DNA of 64,000 nucleotides from Lachnospiraceae bacterium (GTDB lineage Bacteria; Bacillota; Clostridia; Lachnospirales; Lachnospiraceae): NCBI GenBank assembly GCA_017623675.1, contig JAGAOO010000042.1, positions 20,723 to 84,722 of the forward strand, read 5' to 3'. Shown piece by piece: positions 17,477 to 25,465 of this stretch (position 1 is its first letter; each line of letters starts with the position of its first letter). The notes under the pieces were generated by a model. It saw only the letters and a program-made list of their open reading frames with translations, ran no database searches and was not told where the DNA came from. The position numbers and the translations under genes were made by a program.

Positions 17477-18036
17477 CTTTCTATTAGCCAGCTCACATAC
17501 CCAAACAGTATTGCAACAGAAAAATGAATTGTATTGTTTGTATTTCCTTGATCAAAACCACTCTCATATGGGATTACCTGTCTTGTCTGTAAACAAGATT
17601 GAATATAATTCCAGAAAAACTTCATTCGACTCACCAGATTATGGTGACACAACATTTGAATAGCTGCGAGAATCCCTCCAGCCACAAAGGAATAAATCAT
17701 AACATTTACAATAGAATGTCCGATCCATCCTCCAATTACAGCAAATAATTTAATATCGCCTGCTCCCAACATTCGTAATTGATGTAATATGAACAACAAT
17801 ATTACCGGTATTCCAATTCCAAAAATCGCATCCAATAGTCCATGCCATTTATTAGAATAAAATGAATACATAACACCCAGACTCAAGCCAATAACAATGA
17901 GCAGATTAGGTATGCGGTAGCTTCGTATATCAAAAATTACTGCAACAATAAGTATTATAATAATAACAAATTGTATTTTGCTCCTCCTTTCTGTGTTTTC
18001 CCTATTGCTTTTTAAGCATATCATACTTTTATTCAT
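17461..18036 (-). CDS. tadV: TadV/CpaA-like prepilin peptidase (family A24)
   Basis: A 191-residue (or 171-residue) integral membrane aspartic protease that would process the Flp and TadE-like prepilins. The two catalytic aspartates are visible in FDIRSYRIPN and MLGAGDIKLF (GxGD). About six hydrophobic helices are present. The ATG at 18036 has no ribosome site. An ideal AAAGGAGG stands inside the frame, 6 nt before an in-frame ATA (17976), exactly where the hydrophobic domain begins. Translation may therefore start at ATA and skip 20 hydrophilic residues. It is the first gene of the Tad operon. Confidence 0.85.
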   Translation of the reverse strand: MNKSMICLKSNRENTERRSKIQFVIIIILIVAVIFDIRSYRIPNLLIVIGLSLGVMYSFYSNKWHGLLDAIFGIGIPVILLFILHQLRMLGAGDIKLFAVIGGWIGHSIVNVMIYSFVAGGILAAIQMLCHHNLVSRMKFFWNYIQSCLQTRQVIPYESGFDQGNTNNTIHFSVAILFGYVSWLIERWVVS

Positions 18037-18318
18037 TTGTAAATACTTTTTTATTAATTTATTTTATAAAATTAATTATGTAAATATTTATTGTGTTCAT
18101 ATCTTTTTTCTCCCCATTTTTTCCTGATAATTTTCTTGTCATCTTTGAAACCTCTGCTTATCTGCTATCGTTACAACAACGAATAATTCCAACGAATTTA
18201 GATTTACCAGTTAGAGTTTTCTAATGTACATTTCATCATATACATTACATCTTTGTTTATATAATTATGGTAATTGAAATAAAACTGGCAGAAGCACCGA
18301 AATTTTATTGAATAGGAA

Positions 18319-18334
18319 GGTTGCCTTCGCAACC
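18319..18334 (-). promoter_or_regulatory. Leader hairpin of the Tad operon
   Basis: GGTTGC/GCAACC with a 4-nt loop forms a tight hairpin within about 20 nt of the predicted transcription start. It would sit near the 5' end of a roughly 300-nt leader, as a 5' stabiliser or part of a regulatory RNA. No known riboswitch consensus was recognised. Confidence 0.4.
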
Positions 18335-18343
18335 GATGGTTGT

Positions 18344-18372
18344 ATTATATATTACACTATGTCAAAATGCAA
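18344..18372 (-). promoter_or_regulatory. Putative promoter of the Tad operon
   Basis: On the minus strand a TTGCAT box and a perfect TATAAT box are separated by 17 nt. The site lies between palindrome A and the first Tad gene and faces it. No other box pair as good was noticed in the remaining spacer. Confidence 0.55.
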
Positions 18373-18387
18373 TACTTTTTTATTATT

Positions 18388-18589
18388 ATAAATTATGGTT
18401 TATCGTACTGACTAGCGTTCGGCTTCGAATATATATACTTGATGCAGACCCGCTTTCGCTTCGGTCAGTACGTAGCGGTACATAGGATTGCAAAAGACGC
18501 AATCCAAGTACCGACGTACTTTTAGAGTCTGCATTCAAGTATATATATTCATCCGCCGAACATCTACTCTGGTAAAATCCATAATTTAT
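18388..18589. repeat. Large palindromic element A
   Basis: A 202-bp imperfect palindrome bounded by perfect 11-bp terminal inverted repeats (ATAAATTATGG/CCATAATTTAT). Inside, GTTCGGC and ATATATATACTTGA pair with their mirror copies. Further in, AGTACGT and GGTAC pair with GTACC and ACGTACT. The apex is GGATTGC-aaaagac-GCAATCC. A near-identical copy starts at 63824. Short open frames on both strands are by-products of the symmetry. No transposase is encoded. It resembles a MITE-like or REP-like element. Confidence 0.8.
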
Positions 18590-18666
18590 ATTGGGGAAAG
18601 TAGTATGGCTCCGCAGTCATTGATAACTTGTGCGGAGCAGTACTTTGCTTCCCATAAAAATTATGG
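18579..18666. repeat. Palindromic element B
   Basis: An 88-bp palindrome whose left end (CCATAATTT) is also the right end of element A and whose right end (AAATTATGG) is also the left end of element C. Its core stem pairs GGCTCCGCA with TGCGGAGC and AAAGTA with TACTTT around a loop of about 13 nt. Confidence 0.7.
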
Positions 18667-18886
18667 TTCTTACCCATTCCTACAACAGCGGTTTTGAGGG
18701 TATATGTTTCCACAACGACCTTAGAAGCACGTCGGTACTTAGGCTGTGCTTTGAGAACAAAAACTGTATTCTTTATCAAGCACAGCCTTACGTACCGCTA
18801 CGTGCTGGCTGGAGCGCAAGCGTGTCGTGCGGGAATATATATCCTCAAAACCGCGGTCGCAGGTATTACACTAAACCATAATTTAT
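18656..18886. repeat. Large palindromic element C
   Basis: A 231-bp imperfect palindrome ending in AAATTATGGTT/AACCATAATTT. GCGGTTTTGAGG pairs with CCTCAAAACCGC. The inner stem pairs GCACGT..CGGTAC..GGCTGTGCTT with AAGCACAGCC..GTACCG..ACGTGC around a loop of about 26 nt. The ACGTAGCGGTAC stem motif is shared with element A, so both belong to one family. Confidence 0.75.
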
Positions 18887-18959
18887 CAAACCCTAATTTA
18901 TAACCTATGAATAAAATCCCCCATCCCTGTCTATACTGTTACAAAGGTGGTGGAATAAA

Positions 18960-19229
18960 ATGACAAAAAAGAAACTCATCAAGCTTCGGCAGGAGCAGGA
19001 ACGCCAAGCGTTGCTAAATGAAATCGAAACCATTAAACGCGCACATGCAGCTACATTATCCAATTTGGAAAATATTACAGACCCGGATTTAATTGATTGT
19101 TACATTTACGAATTAAATGCGGTTCAAGTCCGCTATAAATTCCTACTACGTCAGGCAAAAGCAAGCAATTTAACCAATATCTTACCCTCAACTCTATTAT
19201 TGCCTGTTTCGAAAGAACCCATCAAATAG
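18960..19229 (+). CDS. YaaL-like DUF2508 protein
   Basis: An 89-residue cytoplasmic helical protein. The stretch TDPDLIDCYIYELNAVQVRY followed by KFLLRQAKASNL matches the YaaL/DUF2508 family, often found near recR in Firmicutes. Function unknown. The N-terminus is highly charged (MTKKKLIKLRQEQERQ). A GGTGG ribosome site precedes the ATG. It lies immediately right of the palindrome cluster and probably starts a short transcript of its own, ended by the hairpin at 19253-19272. Confidence 0.75.
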   Translation: MTKKKLIKLRQEQERQALLNEIETIKRAHAATLSNLENITDPDLIDCYIYELNAVQVRYKFLLRQAKASNLTNILPSTLLLPVSKEPIK

Positions 19230-19252
19230 CTTCTCTAATCATCAAAAATGTC

Positions 19253-19272
19253 AGTTGCCAGATTTGGCAACT
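19253..19272 (+). terminator. Hairpin after the YaaL-like gene
   Basis: AGTTGCC/GGCAACT, a perfect 7-bp stem with a 6-nt loop, lies 24 nt past the stop. Only a short mixed tail (ATCTTGAT) follows, so termination may be partial. Confidence 0.45.
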
Positions 19273-19275
19273 ATC

Positions 19276-19304
19276 TTGATAAAATGATACAAAAATCGGA
19301 TAAT
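19276..19304 (+). promoter_or_regulatory. Promoter of the lipoprotein gene
   Basis: TTGATA and GATAAT are separated by exactly 17 nt, about 50 nt upstream of the lipoprotein start. A strong AGGGGAGG-type ribosome site follows. Confidence 0.6.
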
Positions 19305-19354
19305 TATATATTATAGTAACATAACGTAACAATAACAAAAAAGGGGAGGTTGCT

Positions 19355-20467
19355 ATGAGAAAAAAATTATTGACCGGTCTGCTTGCTGTGGCTATGGTGT
19401 TAAGCCTTTGTGCCTGCGGAAAGAATGGACCAGAAACAGGAAAAGATGATGGAAGAGGAGCATGGGGATCGGGAAGAACGGAAAATGATAATCCATCCGC
19501 ATGGGGTTCTAATAGAACAGAGTTATCAACATCGGATACGAATCAGGATGTTACAATAACCAGGAATGAAACTGCAACAATCGAGTATGAAGATTTTTCT
19601 AATGGTTATGTGAATATGAAAATTCCAAAAGGTTGGGCAGTCGACATTTATAATCCTCAACTAATACCCTATATGATTCGGGTATATAATCCACAGAATC
19701 CGGATTGCTGCTTTGCATTTCAGATATATTATGATTACATATATAAGTCTGAGGCAGCAAGGAATTTGTTGGTTAATTATTACGGAGAGGAATATGAGCA
19801 ATATATAGTATGCAATCCGCAGAACTCATCGGGATACTTTGGAGAATATCTGTCAATGAATCATTGGGGGACAGATTTTTCTGTTGTCCAGGAGCTTGGC
19901 ACAAATGCTTTGGGTGGACAGGTTATTCAGGGAAGCTTTACCGGAACAACCGGAGTGGCATGTGAAGGTATATTTACAACCACAATTTCCGATGTAGGAA
20001 GCACTTATGTATCTGAGGATATAACGAATATATATTCCAATCAGATTGATATTATGTTTTTGATAGCAAGCTGTACATTTATGTATTATGCACCGGAGGC
20101 AGACTTCATTAATTGGCAGCCTATCATGAATTACTGTTTGTCAACTCTTACTTTTACACAGCAATTTGAGCAGGATCGTCAAGAAGCATGGAATCAGGTT
20201 CTGCAAACCTCGTATCAAATATCTCAGACTTATGATCAAATATCTGATATGGTAATAGATTCATGGGAGTCAAGAAATACATCCTATGACATTATGAGTC
20301 AGAAAAATTCGGACAGTATACTTGGTCAAGAACGCATTTATGATACTGAAACTGATGAAGTGTATCTTGCTGATATTGGCTGGTCGGATTCAAACAGCGA
20401 CCCTAGATATGAGTTGGTTACAGAAGACAGCTATTATCTTATTCCCACTAGCGGATGGATTGATTAA
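19355..20467 (+). CDS. Lipoprotein of unknown function
   Basis: A 370-residue lipoprotein. The signal peptide MRKKLLTGLLAVAMVLSLCAC ends in a lipobox with the lipidated Cys at about residue 21. A low-complexity linker contains two copies of AWGSxRTE (AWGSGRTENDNPSAWGSNRTE, with N/S/G-rich surroundings). The folded part (residues about 75-370) is rich in Tyr, Asn and Gln, with repeated YDQIS/YQISQ heptad-like segments near 290-310. It may bind a ligand or peptide outside the cell. The family is not recognised. It is monocistronic with its own promoter. Confidence 0.75.
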   Translation: MRKKLLTGLLAVAMVLSLCACGKNGPETGKDDGRGAWGSGRTENDNPSAWGSNRTELSTSDTNQDVTITRNETATIEYEDFSNGYVNMKIPKGWAVDIYNPQLIPYMIRVYNPQNPDCCFAFQIYYDYIYKSEAARNLLVNYYGEEYEQYIVCNPQNSSGYFGEYLSMNHWGTDFSVVQELGTNALGGQVIQGSFTGTTGVACEGIFTTTISDVGSTYVSEDITNIYSNQIDIMFLIASCTFMYYAPEADFINWQPIMNYCLSTLTFTQQFEQDRQEAWNQVLQTSYQISQTYDQISDMVIDSWESRNTSYDIMSQKNSDSILGQERIYDTETDEVYLADIGWSDSNSDPRYELVTEDSYYLIPTSGWID

Positions 20468-20523
20468 TCCTATTTCCGGTATACCTAAACCTGAATTATT
20501 CATAGGCAACATTATGAATTATG

Positions 20524-21066
20524 TTAAAAAGCATCAAAATCCTTACGCTTTGATTCATCGGCTTTAAAATATTCAACCTGTTTATGACCTGTAACAGTGG
20601 CAACAAGGCATGCCGGGAACGTCGTACACAGGTTATTGTAATCAGTTGCACCCGCATTATACAATCTGCGTGCCGCCTGCAAATGTTCCTCTACATCATC
20701 GCATGAGCGTTGCAATGCCAGAACATTTTCAGTGGAACGCAGATTGGGATAAGCCTCAAAGGATGCATTTATCCGGCTTGCAATATCATTCATCCCCTTC
20801 ATCGCATTTTCCTGTTCTTCGTGTGACATACCCCTTCTAAGCTTTATCATTTCTATTAAGGTCTGGCTTTCATGTGACATATACATCTTTACAATGCTAT
20901 ACTGTTTTTTCAAAAGGTCATACCGCTTTTCAAGGGCAACATCAATATCGGCTTCCAGCTCACGCACCTTATTTCTAAGCCTTGTTAAGCGATTAGCTAT
21001 AAGAATGGGTTGTATCACTATACCCAAAACTGCAATCACAATCAGCAAAGTAAAATAATCTTTCAT
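20524..21066 (-). CDS. lemA: LemA family protein
   Basis: A 180-residue LemA-family protein with one N-terminal membrane helix (YFTLLIVIAVLGIVIQPILI) and a long helical domain. Typical are NRLTRLRNKVRELEADIDVALEKRYDLLKK, the RSTENVLALQ segment and YNAGATDYNNLCTTFPACLV (family: YN..v..yN...FP). Function is not established in the family. It commonly travels with DUF3137-type membrane proteins, as here with the next gene upstream (60 nt away). Confidence 0.9.
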   Translation of the reverse strand: MKDYFTLLIVIAVLGIVIQPILIANRLTRLRNKVRELEADIDVALEKRYDLLKKQYSIVKMYMSHESQTLIEMIKLRRGMSHEEQENAMKGMNDIASRINASFEAYPNLRSTENVLALQRSCDDVEEHLQAARRLYNAGATDYNNLCTTFPACLVATVTGHKQVEYFKADESKRKDFDAF

Positions 21067-21125
21067 AATCTATTTTTATACCCCCTTAATCATAATGGAA
21101 TATACATAACCAGCGGTTCCTGTTA

Positions 21126-22250
21126 TTAAAGCGTCAGTGCCAAATCCAGTACAGCTTTGACAATACATAAGTCATTCCACAGACTCTTTTGTATTTTTTT
21201 CAAACCTGATGTGCCGGATGTGGCAGGCTTGTAATTCATGTAGTTCCACAACGGAACCCCGATATACAGTTTATCTTCTTTAAAGCACACATGTAATCTC
21301 TCTGAGCATCCGCTGAAGGTTTTATAAAGTGCTATGAGTTTTTCCATTGTTGCCGGTGTCAGCATATAAAAAAGATTTTCATCATCCTGTGATATGATAT
21401 GAAACAGACGGTTAAACTCCTTATTCTCCGTCTCATCCCTCCGGTTGCAAAATAACTTCTTTCCGCTCCGCTCTTTTATCTCATGCTGTGCTTTTCCCCG
21501 TAGCCCAAGCATGCTTCCTGATGTTTTCCGATATGGCAACACCAGCATAATACCGTAAAAAGTTGAACGGGTAGCGTCATGCCCATCGCCATCCGACCCT
21601 GTGTATTCAGCATTTTCAAAGCTGCATTCAAACTGCACGCCTTTATATACGCCTGATATGTAATCCCTGCCCTTTATTTCTTCGGGATGGTGTTCATAGA
21701 AATTGAGTTTTTTAAGTTGTTCACTGTCCAATGCCTTCGTGCGTAAATACACTGCATCACTGCCAAACAGTGATTGAACCATACGTGGTACCAGCCTGCG
21801 AAACACAATACTGTCATCATGTAACATAGAAGAACGAGGAAATATAATATATATGCCTATAGCCAACAGTATCAGCCAGACCCAATACTTCCCTTCTCCC
21901 TGTACCAGCCGGATAACTGCAAAAATTCCCAGCATAATACCAACGACAACCAGCAACACTTTAATAATGTTCCATAAATTAAATTTTGCTTTGAGACAAT
22001 CTTTCCAATACCCACGCACAACTGCAGCATCTGTAACAATTTTCCATACGCAGGTGTTTTCTCCATTTCCTGTTTTATAATCATCTCCATTCGTTTCCAT
22101 GACTGATGACATCATTCTTTCGTAGCGTTTCTTACTTTGTATACGACCTATCACGAATGCCAAAATCAGCAGTACCCAAATCCCACAAAAAATAATTTTA
22201 GAATTTCTGTCCATTCCGGAACTGCTAAGAACAATTCCCACAAAGTTCAT
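21126..22250 (-). CDS. DUF3137-like membrane protein, LemA partner
   Basis: About 374 residues from the ATG at 22250, which has AGGAGG 13 nt upstream. An ATG eight codons earlier is possible. Hydrophobic helices are seen near the N-terminus (IIFCGIWVLLILAFVIG) and at about residues 95-140 (LLVVVGIMLGIFAVIRL, YWVWLILLAIGIYIIF). The C-terminal part has RDYISGVYKGVQFECSFENA and GLRGKAQHEIKERSGKKLF, which fit DUF3137. LemA/DUF3137 pairs are frequent in Firmicutes, where a joint membrane role is assumed but not defined. Confidence 0.65.
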   Translation of the reverse strand: MNFVGIVLSSSGMDRNSKIIFCGIWVLLILAFVIGRIQSKKRYERMMSSVMETNGDDYKTGNGENTCVWKIVTDAAVVRGYWKDCLKAKFNLWNIIKVLLVVVGIMLGIFAVIRLVQGEGKYWVWLILLAIGIYIIFPRSSMLHDDSIVFRRLVPRMVQSLFGSDAVYLRTKALDSEQLKKLNFYEHHPEEIKGRDYISGVYKGVQFECSFENAEYTGSDGDGHDATRSTFYGIMLVLPYRKTSGSMLGLRGKAQHEIKERSGKKLFCNRRDETENKEFNRLFHIISQDDENLFYMLTPATMEKLIALYKTFSGCSERLHVCFKEDKLYIGVPLWNYMNYKPATSGTSGLKKIQKSLWNDLCIVKAVLDLALTL

Positions 22251-22391
22251 TTTCCAAAATATTCCTCCTGTCATCCTGCAAGCTCTCTTATATGAATATC
22301 ATTTCTATAGTACATTACTATCCATATATTTGCTATCAGATACATGTAAAATTCAGGTAAATATTTCTCGCCATTTCTTTAATAGCATTCA

Positions 22392-23312
22392 TTACTCTTT
22401 AAAATATTCCAACATTTCTGTATATACATCTTGTGCTGACAAACAAGTATCTCTTAAATATCCGTGTTCGTTCTCAAATTCTTTTAGTCCTCTATAATAA
22501 TACAATTTATACCGTTCATCAATAATAAAAGGAACTATGTTATATTTTAGGCATTCCTTAAACATTATCAAACGTCCCACTCTTCCATTCCCATCCTGAA
22601 ATGGATGTATTTTTTCAAAATAATAATGAAATTCAATAATATCATCAAAACCAATTTTATCCTTTTGCTGATACTCAAACAAAAGTTTTTGCATTTCTTT
22701 TTTCACTTTGTTTGGAGGCGTTGTTTTGGAATCTCCTACCATATTGGGGCGTTGTTTGTAGTCGCCTACTTTAAACCACTCCAATCTACTATCAGAAGTA
22801 TTCGACTTTAATATTGAATGTATTTTTTTTATTATATTTTCAGTCAAAATATCATCTGCACAATCAAGAATATAATCAAAACATTGAAAATGATTTACTG
22901 CTTCTATAATATCATCTATATTTACAGATTCTTTTTCAAGTCCTATAGTGTTAGTTTCGTAGATATAACGTGTCTGGTCTTCCGTCAATTTACTACCTTC
23001 CATATGATTAGAATTATATGCGAGTTTGACTTGCGTTTGGTGGTAGATGCCTCCTTTTAATTTAATTTTCTTTTCTTCCCTCAGTTGATACAACAAAGAA
23101 GTTCTATCAACTTCTTTTTCCATCTCCATAATATCGCCCGGCTGGCAATTTAAGAAATTACAAATATCCTCTATTACTTTCATTGCTACCGGCTCATTTT
23201 TAGATAACTTTGCAAGAGTAGCGGTAGAAATCTTTATATTTTCTCTTAATTCTGTTTTCGTTATATTTTTCTGTTTCAATATATCAAATAATTTATTATA
23301 AGAGAGTTTCAT
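22392..23312 (-). CDS. HTH-Fic protein (putative AMPylase)
   Basis: A 306-residue protein starting at MKLSYNKL (23312). Residues 1-65 form an XRE-type helix-turn-helix (KTELRENIKISTATLAKLSKNE). The C-terminal Fic domain has the complete active-site motif HPFQDGNGRVGR (His226). It also has an upstream SNHMEG inhibitory-helix motif (101-106, S-x3-E-G), which marks a self-inhibited class II Fic protein. Fic enzymes transfer AMP from ATP to Ser, Thr or Tyr hydroxyls. The HTH suggests autoregulation. It is monocistronic with a strong predicted promoter. Confidence 0.88.
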   Translation of the reverse strand: MKLSYNKLFDILKQKNITKTELRENIKISTATLAKLSKNEPVAMKVIEDICNFLNCQPGDIMEMEKEVDRTSLLYQLREEKKIKLKGGIYHQTQVKLAYNSNHMEGSKLTEDQTRYIYETNTIGLEKESVNIDDIIEAVNHFQCFDYILDCADDILTENIIKKIHSILKSNTSDSRLEWFKVGDYKQRPNMVGDSKTTPPNKVKKEMQKLLFEYQQKDKIGFDDIIEFHYYFEKIHPFQDGNGRVGRLIMFKECLKYNIVPFIIDERYKLYYYRGLKEFENEHGYLRDTCLSAQDVYTEMLEYFKE

Positions 23313-23335
23313 ATTAATCACACCCTTTCGGTTTT

Positions 23336-23364
23336 ATTATAGTATTTATATTTATATTTGTAAA
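23336..23364 (-). promoter_or_regulatory. Promoter of the HTH-Fic gene
   Basis: On the minus strand TTTACA and a perfect TATAAT are separated by 17 nt and lie 24 nt before the start. The surrounding ATATTTACAAATAT is palindromic and could be an operator for the encoded HTH. Confidence 0.6.
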
Positions 23365-23444
23365 TATTCTATAAAAATAATTTACTATTCTAAATATAAT
23401 AATTCTTTTAAGTTCTTCCATCAATGAATGGTATATCCTTCAAC

Positions 23445-23486
23445 AAAAAGAGATTCCCCGCCTATCTGGCAGAGAATCTCTCTTTC
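23445..23486 (-). terminator. Terminator after the histidine kinase gene
   Basis: On the minus strand AGAGATTCTC-TGCC pairs with GGCG-GGGAATCTCT over a 5-nt loop, then TTTTTGTT follows. It stands about 50 nt past the kinase stop. The gap between the Fic promoter and this point holds nothing else. Confidence 0.75.
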
Positions 23487-23535
23487 ATCATATATTCCAT
23501 GATGGAACAGTATTCTATTTCATTCTTTATGTTGC

Positions 23536-25344
23536 TTATTTTTCTTCTTCCATATCCACATAACGGTTCAAGGTATCAACAACATCATTTAAGTTATATG
23601 GTTTTGCTATGTAATCATCTAATTTTGCTTCCAGAATTCGTTCCTTATCACCAAACATAGCTCTGGCAGTTACCGCAATAATTGGAAGCCGCTTTAAGCC
23701 TTTCTCCTCCTCAATTGCACGAATCTGCTGGGTTGCTGCCAGACCATCCATAATTGGCATCTGTACATCAAAGAGTGCTGCATCATATGTCTTCTGTTTG
23801 AATAACTCTACTGCCTTCTCACCGTTTTCTGCAATATCATAGGAGAACCCGGCCATTCCAAGAAGCTTACCGATTACCTGCTGATTTACCGGTTCATCTT
23901 CTGCTACCAGAATTCTTGCACGCTTATGACCCTTAATGGAAATAACTGCTGAATCCTTCTTTTCCTCCTGCTTCTGCTCGGAAGCCTTCACAATCTTCAA
24001 TGGAATTTCTACAATAAATGTACTACCAATGTCTTCCTTACTCTGAACAGTAATATTACCACCCATCAATTCCACAATCTGTTTGGTAATTACCAAGCCC
24101 AGACCGGTTCCGCCATATTTTCTGGTGTCGGAACTATCCACCTGACTGAAACGGATAAATAACTTGCTCTTGTTCGCATCTGAGATACCAATACCGGAGT
24201 CTACAACTGCAATTCGAAGTGTCGTCTTATCCGGTTCATCACCATCCATCGTTGCAACCTTTACCCGGACACCACCTTCAGATGTGAATTTAATCGCATT
24301 GGATAACAGACAATTCAATACCTGTTTAATACGCTCACCGTCACCCTTTACCATCTCCGGTATATTACCGCTAAAGCTACAATCTAAGGTTAAGTCCTTA
24401 TTATTTGCCAAAGGCACCTGAGCTGCTACTGTTTCTTCAATTGCTGATTTTACATCAAACACTTCATAACGAAGATTATATTTACCTGCCTCTAACTTAC
24501 TGATATCCAGAATATCATTAATCAGACGGAGTAATGTATCTGCACAGTTCTTTGCAGTTACCAGATTGTCTCTATAGTCTGCCTGCAAATCATCCTCTGC
24601 CAGGGTCAACTGTAACATACCCAGAATACCATTGATAGGTGTTCGAATCTCATGAGACATATTGGCAAGGAATTCTGCCTGTGTCTTATAGGCAATATTA
24701 GCTTCTTCCTTCGCCTTGGTCAGGCTCATTTCTGTTTCCTTCTGCTCAGTAATATCAATAACTACCATGTTAATGTAGTTTGATTCGGATTTGTACATTA
24801 CAGTATTGAATACCTTATCCAGATTCTCCATGGTAATCTCAACTGCCATCAGGTCTCCTTCTTTGGTACCTGAATTATCATAGGCACGAAACCATGCATT
24901 TACACTTTGCAGAACATCCTGCTTGCAGTTACAAAGCAGTTTATCCTGATAAGAACCTTCTTCTAATCCTAAGTATTCACAAAAACGCTCATTGGCATCT
25001 ACAATCTTATATTCCGGTACATTGGTTCCTGCCGGAATCACGATTTCTGCCTGTGCAAATCCAATTGGAAGATTCAAGAATAACTTCTTGTACTTGTCAC
25101 TTTTAACCGTAGATTCCTTGTTAACCTCTTCTCCTTCCCGGATCATCATGAACGTTACACCGGCAACAGCAATCAAAGAAATAATGGTAAATACGATTGC
25201 CAATCCCTTCAACCCTCCGGCATTCTCAATACCGGAAATTTTTGCTATTAAAATAATGTCCAATAGCAAAATAACAACGATTTCAATGGCAGACAAAATA
25301 AATATCCGCTTTTTCGATGTGTTTAACCCTAAAAATGAATTCAT
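23536..25344 (-). CDS. Hybrid sensor histidine kinase/response regulator
   Basis: A 602-residue membrane kinase. Two N-terminal helices (residues 13-34 and 46-67) flank a very short loop, so a large external sensor is absent. A PAS-like domain follows (about 84-205). HisKA has the phospho-accepting His231 in HEIRTPINGILGML. The HATPase boxes are DSGIGIS, GGTGLGL and a G-box. A C-terminal receiver (476-595) has the phospho-acceptor Asp526 (ALFDVQMPIMDG) and K583-type KP motif. No output domain or partner regulator is adjacent. Phosphate is presumably passed to a separate phosphotransfer protein. Confidence 0.92.
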   Translation of the reverse strand: MNSFLGLNTSKKRIFILSAIEIVVILLLDIILIAKISGIENAGGLKGLAIVFTIISLIAVAGVTFMMIREGEEVNKESTVKSDKYKKLFLNLPIGFAQAEIVIPAGTNVPEYKIVDANERFCEYLGLEEGSYQDKLLCNCKQDVLQSVNAWFRAYDNSGTKEGDLMAVEITMENLDKVFNTVMYKSESNYINMVVIDITEQKETEMSLTKAKEEANIAYKTQAEFLANMSHEIRTPINGILGMLQLTLAEDDLQADYRDNLVTAKNCADTLLRLINDILDISKLEAGKYNLRYEVFDVKSAIEETVAAQVPLANNKDLTLDCSFSGNIPEMVKGDGERIKQVLNCLLSNAIKFTSEGGVRVKVATMDGDEPDKTTLRIAVVDSGIGISDANKSKLFIRFSQVDSSDTRKYGGTGLGLVITKQIVELMGGNITVQSKEDIGSTFIVEIPLKIVKASEQKQEEKKDSAVISIKGHKRARILVAEDEPVNQQVIGKLLGMAGFSYDIAENGEKAVELFKQKTYDAALFDVQMPIMDGLAATQQIRAIEEEKGLKRLPIIAVTARAMFGDKERILEAKLDDYIAKPYNLNDVVDTLNRYVDMEEEK

Positions 25345-25436
25345 TATTACACCCCTTCTCCTCCAAATTTCAGACTGGTAAGCGTCTTTTCACTTGCCTA
25401 TTTCACTTTTATGTTTTCATAAGTATAATTAAATTA

Positions 25437-25465
25437 ATATTCGCACAAAACCTTTATTTTGTCAA
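25437..25465 (-). promoter_or_regulatory. Putative promoter of the histidine kinase gene
   Basis: TTGACA and GAATAT are separated by 17 nt on the minus strand. The -35 box lies inside the last codons of galU, so the kinase could be transcribed separately from galU. Confidence 0.5.

Noticed and set aside
18388-18886. CRISPR array
   Set aside because: There are no regularly spaced identical short repeats. The repetition is palindromic and of unequal length.
18488-18903. Several 60-80 codon frames on both strands, some with similar protein sequences
   Set aside because: They lie wholly in the palindromes, and their similarity is a consequence of the inverted symmetry. None has a ribosome site at the right distance.
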